Assembly: GCF_014698795.1 (NCBI RefSeq)
Contig: NZ_JACJTR010000032.1
Location: forward strand, 19,225-83,224
Direction: 5' to 3'
Source of the DNA: Nostoc sp. FACHB-892
Lineage (GTDB): Bacteria > Cyanobacteriota > Cyanobacteriia > Cyanobacteriales > Nostocaceae
Length of the DNA: 64,000 bases
Below are positions 25,773 to 35,574 of this stretch, piece by piece (positions within the stretch are counted from its first letter, which is position 1; the number at the start of each line of letters is the position of its first letter). A program made the translations under genes and the position numbers. The notes under the pieces are model-generated. The model did no database searches, was not told the DNA's origin, and saw only the letters and a program-made list of their open reading frames with translations.

Positions 25773-26511
25773 ACGACTTTACCAACCACGATAGCTATTT
25801 AATATACTGGTTTTTAAGTATTGTTTGGTATAAATTACATAAAGGATATATCTAGTTATCTAAAGATATCGTCAAGAAGATGATTGATGCTTATTACTCG
25901 CAACTACACTGCTTAAAGTCAAGAGAATAGCTTGAAAGTACATTCAGTTCATTAGCTATTGAAATCATAAACTCTACAAACAAATGCAACCAATGGGCGA
26001 CACCAAACTCCACCGATCCTCAGCAGCTACTGGCATCCAATGTCTTTGGGTTGCAGTTTCAATGGAGAGATCAACACAACGGGACAGTGAAGAAGTTGTA
26101 CGGGGGATGTGGCAAAACTTTCCGCTTCTGATGTCCCATGCTATGCCAGTTGTTAAATGAGTGTTGTAGAAACACTCTACATAATTGATACAGCACGCTT
26201 GTTTTTGTGAAAGCAACTGGCTAGGAATGAAACCAAAGTACATAGAACCTGAACCAGCGGCAGCACGGCTTAGTGATTGAAATGAGCAGTCCATTGCAAA
26301 GCTTTTCTAAAGCCCCAGTCTGTGGGTTAACCAAGAATAGTACTAGTTAAGTAGTACAATATACTATAGCTGATTAAGCATAATTACGCCACCAGCACGA
26401 GCTTAAAGAAAAGATTCGGTATATTCTCGAACTTACAATATAGGTTTACCACTACTACGATGTAATGAAATATATATCACTCATCACATAAAGTAGTAGG
26501 AATTGAGCTAA
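25773..26511. other. 740-bp gap with possible regulatory dyads
   Basis: No believable gene; a 106-codon minus frame (25974-26294) is rich in Ser/Cys and looks random. Structures seen are GAGTGTT/AACACTC (26159-26177), GTACTA/TAGTAC (26340-26357) and ACTACTAC facing GTAGTAG between about 26450 and 26500, just before the Xre gene. The last two may be operators of that regulator. Confidence 0.35.
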
Positions 26512-26760
26512 ATGACCATCAAAAAACCTTTGATAATCAACCAACCAGAAGTTGGCAAGCTCATCCGAGAACTCCGTATATGTACTGGTTTAACACAAGA
26601 GCAATTCGCCGCAACATTGGGTGTAACTTATCCGACTGCAAATCGGTGGGAAAACGGACACGCCAAGCCGTCGCCTATGGCAATGAGGCAAATTGAGTCA
26701 ATACTGCAAGAGATGGGTGAGCAGGGGCAGAAACTGTTGACCAAACATTTACCAGATTAA
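26512..26760 (+). CDS. Small Xre-family regulator ahead of DISARM
   Basis: 82 residues, nearly all one Cro/C1-type domain: IRELRICTGLTQEQFAATLG, then TYPTANRWENGHAKPS with the recognition helix at ~44-52. It is closely related to the 72-residue protein at 55110 (shared INQPEVG and QEQFAATLGVT). It lies 183 bp before drmD in the same direction. A role in controlling the DISARM operon, perhaps through the dyads upstream, is inference. Confidence 0.85.
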   Translation: MTIKKPLIINQPEVGKLIRELRICTGLTQEQFAATLGVTYPTANRWENGHAKPSPMAMRQIESILQEMGEQGQKLLTKHLPD

Positions 26761-26897
26761 TTCTGGAAAGCAGGTTTGTTTAGAGGAGCAATACTTGCTC
26801 AAATTTGGTGTGGGCACTTGCGATGAAAAGCAATGCCTACTGCGGGCTGCGCCTATGCAGATTTGATGTGGCAATGAGAAATTGATGGGGAAGGGGA

Positions 26898-26957
26898 ATG
26901 ATTTTCACTAAAAAAGAACTGCTGCAAGTCTATTCAGAGGGAGATGCCAGTGACTGA
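26898..26957 (+). CDS. Possible 19-residue leader peptide overlapping the drmD start
   Basis: ATG at 26898 just after AAGGGG, 19 codons, stop at 26955-26957, overlapping the drmD ATG at 26944 in another frame. It could couple or attenuate drmD translation. The ribosome site is very close to the ATG, so expression is doubtful. Confidence 0.25.
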   Translation: MIFTKKELLQVYSEGDASD

Positions 26958-29900
26958 CGTTATAACTGGACAAATTGTGCGAGTGCGATCGCGGCAGTAT
27001 CTTGTAGAAGAAGTTGTGTCGAAACCCACTAAGGAGCAAGATACCAAAGTTAGCCTTTCTTGTTTAGAAGATGATGCGTTAGGAGAATCGCTAGAAGTCC
27101 TGTGGGAACGCGAAATAGATGCCAAAATCGTAGGGGCGACATCATGGGATTCCATAGCGAATCGAGGTTTTGATAATCCGCGTCTGTTTTCTGCCTACCT
27201 GCACACATTACGTTGGAACTGCGTTACTTCCACAGATGCCAAGCTTTTTCAAGCGCCTTACCGAGCGGGTATAGAAGTCAAAGCGTATCAGCTAGAGCCG
27301 CTACGTAAAGCTTTGCTGATGCCGAGAGTTGGTTTGTTTATTGCGGATGATGTCGGTTTGGGCAAAACAATTGAAGCAGGGCTGATACTGCGTGAGATGT
27401 TGATGCGGCAGAAAGTTAGGCGAGTCGTTATCTCGTGTCCGCCATCAGTGGTAAGGCAGTGGCAAGAGGAAATGGAGAGTCGCTTTGGACTCACATTCAT
27501 GATTCTTGACCGTGAGTTCATTGCTGCGCGCCGTCAAGAACGGGGTTATGGAATTAACCCTTGGATGACGCACACTCGGTTCATTATTTCCCACGCTTTG
27601 CTACGAGATGAAACCTATGCCGCACCGTTACGGGACTGGCTTGGTGATTTTGCAGCTGCATCCATGCTCATTCTTGACGAAGCTCACAATGCTGCACCTG
27701 CGAGTGGTGCAAAGTATGCGGTTGATTCCCAACTTACCAAAACTATCCGAGATTTAGCACCGCGTTTTGAACACAAGCTGTTTTTATCTGCCACTCCCCA
27801 CAATGGACATTCCAACAGCTTCGCTGCCTTACTAGAAATTCTTGATCCCCAGCGTTTCTGCCGAGGAGTACCCGTTCGTAATCGCAAGTTGCTGGACACT
27901 GTAATGGTGCGGCGCTTAAAGCAAGATTTACGAGAGATCGGAGAAGAATTTCCCCAACGCTACGTTCTTCCTATAGTTATTGATAACCTGCCAGAAGACG
28001 CGCCAGAACTAAAATTATCCCGACTGCTGCAACAATATCGCAATCTGCGTGAGGAAAAGCTCAAAGATGCAGCGAAGTCTACCCAGACTACGGCAATGTT
28101 AGTAATTACTTCCCTGCAAAAGCGTCTTTTATCTTCCATTGAGGCATTTGCTCGGACTTTAAAAGTGCATCGAACGGGGATGGAAAAGCAAGCAATTAAC
28201 CGTCCTTCCCTACATCAAGCCAGTCTCCCGTTGCTGTTTGAATCCCCTGGTGCGGATGACGAACGAGCAGAATTTTCCGAAGAGGAAGTAATTGCAGAAG
28301 AAGATGCTCAAATGGTAGCAGCTACTATGCAGGCTGCGGGACAAACAACCCGTGAATTAGCAATTTTAGATGAGATGGCAGATGTAGCGAATTCCTCTCG
28401 CTATCAGCCAGATCCACGGATTCAAAAACTGGTGGAGTGGATTCGCCAAAATCTTTGCCCCGATTTGGGTCAACCTAATGCTGCTTGGTTAGAACGGCGA
28501 GTAATTATCTTTACAGAATATACAGATACTAAACGTTATCTACAACAGCAATTACAAAGTGCGATCGCTGGCTCTAACCGTGAACAAGAACGCATAGATG
28601 TATTTCACGGGGGTATTGGAGAAGAACGCCGCGAAGCTATTAAAAGTGCATTTAACGCTGATCCGGCGCGTCATCCCCTGCGAATCCTGATTGCCACAGA
28701 TGCAGCGCGAGAAGGGGTGAACTTCCAAAACAACTGTGCTGACTTGTTCCACTTTGATGTGCCGTGGAACCCATCAAGGATGGAACAGCGCAATGGACGG
28801 ATTGACCGCAAATTACAGCGTTCGCCTGTTGTCCATTGTTACTACTTTGTTTTACCGCAACGTACAGAAGACAAAGTATTGGATGTACTGGTGCGGAAGA
28901 CAGCCACGATTCAACAAGAACTTGGCAGTCTTGCACCAGTGGTTGAAAGAAATGTGTCGCGCTTACTGGCTAATGGGATTCGCCACCAAGAAGTAAATAA
29001 TCTTACCGATTCGATTAATCAGGCAGAACAACTTAATAACAAGGAAACAGTTAACACCCAGGTAATTAATGAGGAATTGGAGCAAGCCAGACTCCGCCAA
29101 CAGGATTTGACTAAACAGGTTGAACAGTTACAAGAAATGTTGAAAGACTCGCGGGTTTGGTTGGGGCTAGATGACCACCACTTCCGTGATGCTATTTCCG
29201 CTTCTTTAGAAATTCTAGGAGTTCCAACACTTGCCCCTGTTGATGTGAATGAAGTTGCTAAGAATCCTGTAACTGCGCGTTGGACAATTCCGGCTCTCGA
29301 TCAGCGTACTGGTGCAGATCCAACATGGTCAACTACACTTGATACCCTGAGAACACCTCGAAAAATCGGACAAAAACCTTGGGAATGGCGAAAAGAAGCA
29401 CCGATTCGTCCTGTAGTTTTTCGAGATCCTGGTTCTTTAGATGGGGATGTAGTTCATCTGCATTTAGAACACAGAATTGTTCAACGTTTACTGGGCAGGT
29501 TTTTAGCTCAGGGCTTCTTGCATGATGAATTAACTCGTGCTTGTGTTTGCCTAACTAATGACCCAATGCCAAAAGTGATTGCACTGGGACGGCTAGCTCT
29601 GTATGGTGAACGGGCTTCTCGCTTGCACGACCAGGTGATTGCAGTCGCAGCAGAGTGGTCAGACCCAACCAGTCGGGGACGCAAAAAACTTCAGCCTTTA
29701 AGAGAAGGCGAGAAAGACAACGTACTGGAATTACTGGAAAATTCCCTGGCTTCTCCACACTTGCTGCAAGTTACCGAAGCGGTGAAAGAGCGATTGAAAA
29801 AAAGTGCAGCCCAAGATGTAGCAGAATTAATTCCCCATCTGGAACGCCGTGCTACAGCTTTGGCTGAAAGTGCTGAGAAAAAGCTGACCAATCGGGGTGC

Positions 29901-30171
29901 TAAAGAAGCTGCTGAGATGAAGAACATTTTGGAGGAACAGCAGACGCGAATTCTCAAGTGTCAGGAAGAATCTAAGGCAGTGCAGTTGTCTCTTCCATTC
30001 ATAGAAGAACAGCGCCAATTGGATGCAGACCGTCGCCATTGGGAAAAACGCCTGCAAGCGATCGCAACCGAACTAATTTCAGAACCAGCCCGAATTGAAG
30101 CCGCCTACAAAGTAAAAGCAGTGCGGATTGAGCCAGTCGGCGTAATTTATCTATGGCCGATTTCCGGCTAG
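26944..30171 (+). CDS. drmD: DISARM SNF2-like helicase DrmD
   Basis: 1075 residues. Helicase lobe 1 has Walker A DDVGLGKT at 135-142 and DEAH at 245-248; motif III LFLSATPHNG follows. Lobe 2 shows VIIFTEYTDTKRYL, ATDAAREGVNFQ and RMEQRNGRIDR. A long coiled, charged C-terminal region follows. The SNF2 type, size and position in front of the Eco57I-like methylase match drmD, the hallmark of class 1 DISARM. It is thought to remodel or translocate on incoming DNA. The ATG follows GAGGGAG. Fourteen bases separate it from drmMI. Confidence 0.9.
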   Translation: MPVTDVITGQIVRVRSRQYLVEEVVSKPTKEQDTKVSLSCLEDDALGESLEVLWEREIDAKIVGATSWDSIANRGFDNPRLFSAYLHTLRWNCVTSTDAKLFQAPYRAGIEVKAYQLEPLRKALLMPRVGLFIADDVGLGKTIEAGLILREMLMRQKVRRVVISCPPSVVRQWQEEMESRFGLTFMILDREFIAARRQERGYGINPWMTHTRFIISHALLRDETYAAPLRDWLGDFAAASMLILDEAHNAAPASGAKYAVDSQLTKTIRDLAPRFEHKLFLSATPHNGHSNSFAALLEILDPQRFCRGVPVRNRKLLDTVMVRRLKQDLREIGEEFPQRYVLPIVIDNLPEDAPELKLSRLLQQYRNLREEKLKDAAKSTQTTAMLVITSLQKRLLSSIEAFARTLKVHRTGMEKQAINRPSLHQASLPLLFESPGADDERAEFSEEEVIAEEDAQMVAATMQAAGQTTRELAILDEMADVANSSRYQPDPRIQKLVEWIRQNLCPDLGQPNAAWLERRVIIFTEYTDTKRYLQQQLQSAIAGSNREQERIDVFHGGIGEERREAIKSAFNADPARHPLRILIATDAAREGVNFQNNCADLFHFDVPWNPSRMEQRNGRIDRKLQRSPVVHCYYFVLPQRTEDKVLDVLVRKTATIQQELGSLAPVVERNVSRLLANGIRHQEVNNLTDSINQAEQLNNKETVNTQVINEELEQARLRQQDLTKQVEQLQEMLKDSRVWLGLDDHHFRDAISASLEILGVPTLAPVDVNEVAKNPVTARWTIPALDQRTGADPTWSTTLDTLRTPRKIGQKPWEWRKEAPIRPVVFRDPGSLDGDVVHLHLEHRIVQRLLGRFLAQGFLHDELTRACVCLTNDPMPKVIALGRLALYGERASRLHDQVIAVAAEWSDPTSRGRKKLQPLREGEKDNVLELLENSLASPHLLQVTEAVKERLKKSAAQDVAELIPHLERRATALAESAEKKLTNRGAKEAAEMKNILEEQQTRILKCQEESKAVQLSLPFIEEQRQLDADRRHWEKRLQAIATELISEPARIEAAYKVKAVRIEPVGVIYLWPISG

Positions 30172-30185
30172 AGGAAGTGTAAACA

Positions 30186-33100
30186 ATGGCAAACGATCCA
30201 GAAATTCGGTTACATAAAGAATGGTTGGGCTTTCTCCAGCCTGTAGGGTTAGTGGTATCTCCGCCTGCATTGTCAGCAGCCCAAGCTGTGGTTAACCGCA
30301 ATGTGGTGGAACTGCAACAAACACTCGCTACAGTTGCCAGACGCGAACCCCTCTCTGGTGACATAGGTAAAGAAACCTTTGGAATTGACGACTTTCCTGC
30401 TTTTACTATCAATGTTTTAGGTTGGCAACCAGAAGATTTAGTTGTCAGTCCAGAAGAATTAGCGATCGCACTCCCAGATTACAACGAAGTTTTAACACCC
30501 ACGTATGCTGTACCCGGCCCTAATGGCAACTGGATGATGCTGGTACAGGTGTTTCCTGATGGTACTGAACTTGACAATGCAGGTGCAGAGGATAGTAAAT
30601 CTATTGGTTGGCACGCCAGCCCCCAATCTAAATTTGAGCGCCTTTTAAAAGAAACGAAAGTTTATACTGGGCTATTGTGCAACGGTACAGAATTGCGTTT
30701 GGTTTATGCACCACTTGGAGAGTCATCAGGACACCTGACTTTTCCTGTACAGGCAATGTGTGAGGTATCTGGGCGGCTGATTTTGGGTGCAATGGATATG
30801 TTGCTCTCGGCTGATCGACTGTTTAATGTCCCTAGCGATCGCCGTTTGTCTGCAATCCTGGAAAAAAGCCGGAAATATCAAAACGATGTCTCTATTAAGC
30901 TTGCAGAGCAGGTATTAGAGGCATTATGGGATTTACTGCGCGGCTTCCAAATAGCAGATGCAACTACTAAAAGCAGCTTAATAAGTGAAATTGCTACTAC
31001 TACACCTCAGCATATTTACGGTGGATTAATTACCATCTTGCTGCGGTTGGTGTTCCTGCTTTATGCTGAAGATCGGGGACTGATGTCTCAAGATGCAGTT
31101 TATACACGTTATTACTCAGTTAGTGGACTTTATGAGCGCTTGAGAGAAGATGCAGGCAATTACCCGGATACAATGGATCAGAGGTATGGTGCTTGGGCAT
31201 GGTTGCTGAGTCTGTTTCGTCTCGTTTATGACGGCGGCGGTCATGCTGATTTGTACTTACCGGCTCGTCATGGACAACTATTTGACCCAGATGAATATCC
31301 GTTTTTAGAAGGTCGTCTCCAGTCTACAGAATATCAAACAGGGGAAAGTCTTGAACCTCCTCGCGTTTCAGATGGGGTAATTCACAGGGTATTGCAAGGG
31401 TTGTTGGTACTGGATGGAGAACGTCTGTCTTACCGTTCTCTAGATGTCGAACAAATTGGTTCCGTCTATGAAGCGATTATGGGCTATGAGGTAGAAAGAG
31501 CAAGTAGTCCTGCTATCGGTGTTTGGAGTAAACCCAAAGGTTCTAAATCTTCAGTGACAGTTGTTGTCAGCGTTGAGGAAGTTGTCAAAACCAAGGCAAG
31601 TGATCGCGCGAAATATTTAAAGGATGTTGCAGGTTGCGAAATTACTGGTAAATTCCTGACAGAGTTAAAGGATGCGAGGACAGCAGAGGATATAGTGGTG
31701 GCTTTAGGACGCAAGGTGTCACCGAAAACGCCGAGTTTAATGTCTGTTGGTTCTCTGTATTTGCAACCGGGGGAAGAACGCCGGCGTAGTGGTTCTCATT
31801 ATACGCCTCGTGCTTTGACTGAGCCGATTGTTAAAGAAACCCTCAGACCGATTTTAGAAGCGTTGGGAGAAAACCCAACACCAGAGCAGATTTTAGAGTT
31901 GAAAGTTTGTGATTTAGCGATGGGTTCGGGCGCATTCTTGGTAGAAAGTTGTCGTCAGTTGGCGGAGAGATTAGTTGAAGCGTGGAATAAGCAAAACGTA
32001 TTACCTGAAATTCCAATTGACGAAGAACCGTTACTTTATGCGCGGCGTTTAGTGGCGCAACGGTGTTTGTATGGTGTGGATAAAAACCCGTTTGCGGTGA
32101 ATTTGGCGAAGTTATCTTTGTGGCTGGCGACTTTGGCGAAGGCTCATCCTTTTACATTTTTAGACCATGCGTTGAAGTGGGGTGATTCATTAGTTGGGTT
32201 GACTTCTGAACAAATTAAAACGTTTACTTGGGATGAAGACAAAACTTATAAAGACCCAAATTTACCTTTGTTTAATCAGGCGATAGAGAAGGTAAAATTT
32301 GATAGAGATCAAATTCACAAGCTAGATGAAGATAATTATGCAGCAAAACGAGATTTTTACGAGAATATAGAAACAGAGTTACATGATATTCGGCTGAAAG
32401 GGGATTTGGTTATTGCTTCATTTTTCGCAAAGGATAAAGATAAGGCGAGAAAGGATGAGCGTGATAATTCATGGTTAAAGTTTTATAACAGGCAGAAAAA
32501 TCAAGAAGATGATTTAGATGTCAGGCGTATTTGTGCTGAGTTGCGGTATGGGAAGAAACCAGTTCCGGCGTTTAATTGGGAGATTGAATTTCCAGAAGTA
32601 TTTGATAGAGATAATCCGGGATTTGATGCGATTGTTGGTAATCCACCTTTTTTGGGTGGTAAACGTATTAGTACAGTATTTGGTGATGGTTATAGGGATT
32701 GGTTGCCTGTTGTACATCCTGAAACAAATAGCAATGGTGACTTAGTGGCGCATTTTTTCCGACGAGCATTTAGCTTTTTACGCCAGTCTGGATGTTTTGG
32801 ATTAATAGCCACAAATACCATTGCCCAAGGAGATACCCGTAGCACTGGTTTGAGATATATCTCTGAGCAAGGCGGTACAATTTACAATGCTCAAAAACGG
32901 ATGAAGTGGCCGGGTTTAGCGGCGGTTGTCGTGAGTGTTATTCATATTTTTAAAGGGAAATACGAAAATAGAAAATTGCTAGATGGACGAGAGGTTAACT
33001 TAATTTCTGCGTTTCTATTTCATACTGGTGGCAATGAAAATCCCAAGATGTTATTGTCGAATGCTGATAAAAGCTTTCAAGGTAGCATCGTGTTAGGAAT

Positions 33101-34145
33101 GGGTTTTACATTTGATGATTCTAATCCTGATGCAACACCTATTGCTGAAATGCAGCAACTGATTGAACAAAATCCCAAAAATGCGGAGATAGTTTTCCCT
33201 TATATAGGTGGAGAAGAGGTTAATTCTAGTCCAACTCATGCATATCATCGTTATGTAATTAATTTTGGGGAGATGAATGAAGAGGAAGCACGACAGTATC
33301 CTGATTTAATGAAGATTGTAGAAGAGAAAGTTTATCCAGAAAGAAAAAATAAGCCTGGAAGTTATAGCCGTCAGTGGTGGCTTTTTGGACGACGAAACCA
33401 AGAAGGTAACAAAGCGATCACACCTCTTAATCGCGTTTTATTAACAAATGCTCAAGCGTCAACTCATTTATCTTTCATTTTTTATGAACCCACAGTTGTA
33501 TTTGCTAATAGCCTAAATATATTTCCTTTTCAAACTTATTCTAGTTTTGCTGTTCTTCAATCTTGTATTCATGAAGTCTTTGCACGTTTCTTCAGTTCAT
33601 CTTTAGAAGATCGACTTCGCTACAATCCCTCAGACTGTTTTGAAACCTTCCCCTTCCCCGAAAACTGGGAAACCAACGCCGCCCTAGAAACTGTGGGTAA
33701 AACCTACTACGAATACCGCGCTGCCTTAATGATTCGCAACAACCAGGGACTCACCGACACATACAACCGCTTCCACGATCCCGACGAACGCCACCCCGAT
33801 ATTTTACAACTACGCTTACTCCACGCCCAAATGGATCGTGCTGTTCTCGATGCTTACGGCTGGACAGATATTTCCACAGACTGCACCTTCCTGCTTGATT
33901 ACGAAGACGAAGAAGATGACGAAAACACCAGCAAACGCCAGAAGAAAAAGCCTTGGCGCTACCGTTGGCCGGAAGAAATTCACGACGAAGTATTAGCCCG
34001 TTTACTCGAACTCAACCAGCAACGTGCCGAAGCCGAAACTTTAAGTGGCAAGGCTGCAAATAAAAGCAAGGGAAAAGGGAATACTAACAAAGGTAAAAAA
34101 TCACGTAAAGCATCGGACGAGTCTGCAACTATTCCAGGCTTGTGA
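30186..34145 (+). CDS. drmMI: DISARM N6-adenine methyltransferase DrmMI
   Basis: 1319 residues, an Eco57I/BREX PglX-like size. RRSGSHYTPRALTEPIV precedes motif I DLAMGSGAF near residue 575, and the catalytic NPPF is near 818. Target-recognition sequence follows, then a charged C-terminal tail ending in Lys-rich repeats. In DISARM the methylase marks host DNA so that it is spared. It follows drmD by 14 bp, with GAGGAAG as ribosome site. The long region 1-440 is unassigned and helical, as in other class 1 systems. Confidence 0.9.
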   Translation: MANDPEIRLHKEWLGFLQPVGLVVSPPALSAAQAVVNRNVVELQQTLATVARREPLSGDIGKETFGIDDFPAFTINVLGWQPEDLVVSPEELAIALPDYNEVLTPTYAVPGPNGNWMMLVQVFPDGTELDNAGAEDSKSIGWHASPQSKFERLLKETKVYTGLLCNGTELRLVYAPLGESSGHLTFPVQAMCEVSGRLILGAMDMLLSADRLFNVPSDRRLSAILEKSRKYQNDVSIKLAEQVLEALWDLLRGFQIADATTKSSLISEIATTTPQHIYGGLITILLRLVFLLYAEDRGLMSQDAVYTRYYSVSGLYERLREDAGNYPDTMDQRYGAWAWLLSLFRLVYDGGGHADLYLPARHGQLFDPDEYPFLEGRLQSTEYQTGESLEPPRVSDGVIHRVLQGLLVLDGERLSYRSLDVEQIGSVYEAIMGYEVERASSPAIGVWSKPKGSKSSVTVVVSVEEVVKTKASDRAKYLKDVAGCEITGKFLTELKDARTAEDIVVALGRKVSPKTPSLMSVGSLYLQPGEERRRSGSHYTPRALTEPIVKETLRPILEALGENPTPEQILELKVCDLAMGSGAFLVESCRQLAERLVEAWNKQNVLPEIPIDEEPLLYARRLVAQRCLYGVDKNPFAVNLAKLSLWLATLAKAHPFTFLDHALKWGDSLVGLTSEQIKTFTWDEDKTYKDPNLPLFNQAIEKVKFDRDQIHKLDEDNYAAKRDFYENIETELHDIRLKGDLVIASFFAKDKDKARKDERDNSWLKFYNRQKNQEDDLDVRRICAELRYGKKPVPAFNWEIEFPEVFDRDNPGFDAIVGNPPFLGGKRISTVFGDGYRDWLPVVHPETNSNGDLVAHFFRRAFSFLRQSGCFGLIATNTIAQGDTRSTGLRYISEQGGTIYNAQKRMKWPGLAAVVVSVIHIFKGKYENRKLLDGREVNLISAFLFHTGGNENPKMLLSNADKSFQGSIVLGMGFTFDDSNPDATPIAEMQQLIEQNPKNAEIVFPYIGGEEVNSSPTHAYHRYVINFGEMNEEEARQYPDLMKIVEEKVYPERKNKPGSYSRQWWLFGRRNQEGNKAITPLNRVLLTNAQASTHLSFIFYEPTVVFANSLNIFPFQTYSSFAVLQSCIHEVFARFFSSSLEDRLRYNPSDCFETFPFPENWETNAALETVGKTYYEYRAALMIRNNQGLTDTYNRFHDPDERHPDILQLRLLHAQMDRAVLDAYGWTDISTDCTFLLDYEDEEDDENTSKRQKKKPWRYRWPEEIHDEVLARLLELNQQRAEAETLSGKAANKSKGKGNTNKGKKSRKASDESATIPGL

Positions 34146-34210
34146 TTAAACCAGCCCAAGTATTTTTCTCGCACATTAGTAACTTTATAGATTAGGAATT
34201 GCATCTTGCC

Positions 34211-35566
34211 ATGAATCCAGAATATCTCGAAATAAATTCTCACCCATTACTATTAGAAACAACAAACGTATCTAATGAGCAAGTATCCGATACACAGGAA
34301 ATCAATGCTCAATTAACTATTTCTGAGAATTTACAAACAAAAAATGTATCTCCTGAAGAAATATCAGCATTTAATGAAATAAATGAATTAGGAACCACTC
34401 ATATTAAAGAAGAGCAACAGCAAGTAGAATCATTAAAAACTCCTATACAACCTTTTGGTACTATCCAGAGCCTGCTTCCATTGAGTGAAGCTTTTTTCAA
34501 ATATCTAAGATTGATAGTACCTTGGCTATGGGCTGTAGTAATTATTGTAGTTTTTATACCCATGATTGGGCAATTATTTATAGCTAAAGCATTTCAAGCA
34601 CCAGCTACTTCTTCAATTCCTCAACCCGCTTTGGTAACACCAGCCAAACCTATACCACAAGCCGTTGACTGGAATTTAGTTAAAAAATCAGTGCATAAAG
34701 AACTGAAAGTTGCTTACCAAAGTGCAGAAGATTACGCATCTAAAGAACTAGATGCGTGGGCTGATGACTTAATAAATCGCGTGGATAGTAACTTTTTGGA
34801 TTGGTACTTTAGCTATTTTAATCAAAAGAAAATTGAATACAAAGCCTTTTTTAGTGGAATTGCAACTAATATGGGGCGCTGGCTAAATCCTAATAGCCAA
34901 GTATCACAAGAGCGAATAGCAGAAATTATTACCGAAGATTTTCAAACAGAGTTCGCTAAACGAGTACTACGCCCTCAAATTTCTCAACTTCGTTTAGAAC
35001 GAATCACTACTCAAACAGTCCAACACTATTTCAATGCAGTTGATGCAAATATTACCCTAATTCCTAAATATCAGCAAATTTCTCAACCTGATTGGAATCG
35101 TTATCTCCATGACTTATCTATCGATATTGTGAATGTTGAAGGCAAGAAATCAAAGTTAACAGGAAAAGCACTTCTAGCTGGAGAAGCTTACTTAGCCTTT
35201 AAGCCTTTAATCATCAAAATGATACCAACTATCGGTAGTAAAGTTGTTTTAAAGCTTGCAGGTAAAGCAGGCGCAAAAATTGCTACAAAAACAGGTGGTA
35301 TTTTGGCAAGCAAGGTAGGTAGTGTTCTTTTGGATTCTACAGTAGGAGTAGGAATTTTACTTTGGGATGTTTGGGATAATCACCATACAGCTAGTATTGA
35401 AAAGCCAATTTTGAGAGATAACTTAGCTCAGTACCTGCGAGAAGTAAAAGGTTCTCTACTAAATAATCCTGACAACGGCATTATGACAGTAGTTGAGAAA
35501 ATTCAACAAAGCATAGAGCAGTCTTTAGATTTAGCCCAAGATTTAACTTCTGAAAATTTGAGTTGA
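34211..35566 (+). CDS. DISARM-embedded membrane-anchored protein 1
   Basis: 451 residues from the ATG at 34211, with AGGA upstream; a TTG at 34199 is possible. A disordered acidic N-terminus (~95 residues) is followed by one strong membrane helix (LIVPWLWAVVIIVVFIPMIG, ~102-121). Next comes a linker rich in Pro/Ala and a ~200-residue helical domain with YASKELDAWADDLINRVD and FLDWYFSYFNQ. A Gly/Ala-rich segment (KLAGKAGAKIATKTGGILAS) and LLWDVWDNH follow. The same body recurs in the next gene. No family recognised. It interrupts the usual drmMI-drmA order, so it is probably part of the operon. Confidence 0.7.
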   Translation: MNPEYLEINSHPLLLETTNVSNEQVSDTQEINAQLTISENLQTKNVSPEEISAFNEINELGTTHIKEEQQQVESLKTPIQPFGTIQSLLPLSEAFFKYLRLIVPWLWAVVIIVVFIPMIGQLFIAKAFQAPATSSIPQPALVTPAKPIPQAVDWNLVKKSVHKELKVAYQSAEDYASKELDAWADDLINRVDSNFLDWYFSYFNQKKIEYKAFFSGIATNMGRWLNPNSQVSQERIAEIITEDFQTEFAKRVLRPQISQLRLERITTQTVQHYFNAVDANITLIPKYQQISQPDWNRYLHDLSIDIVNVEGKKSKLTGKALLAGEAYLAFKPLIIKMIPTIGSKVVLKLAGKAGAKIATKTGGILASKVGSVLLDSTVGVGILLWDVWDNHHTASIEKPILRDNLAQYLREVKGSLLNNPDNGIMTVVEKIQQSIEQSLDLAQDLTSENLS

Positions 35567-35574
35567 TTAAGTCA

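Noticed and set aside
25974..26294. 106-codon minus-strand ORF
   Set aside because: Odd Ser/Cys/Trp-rich composition, no ribosome site, and no recognisable domain; likely chance.
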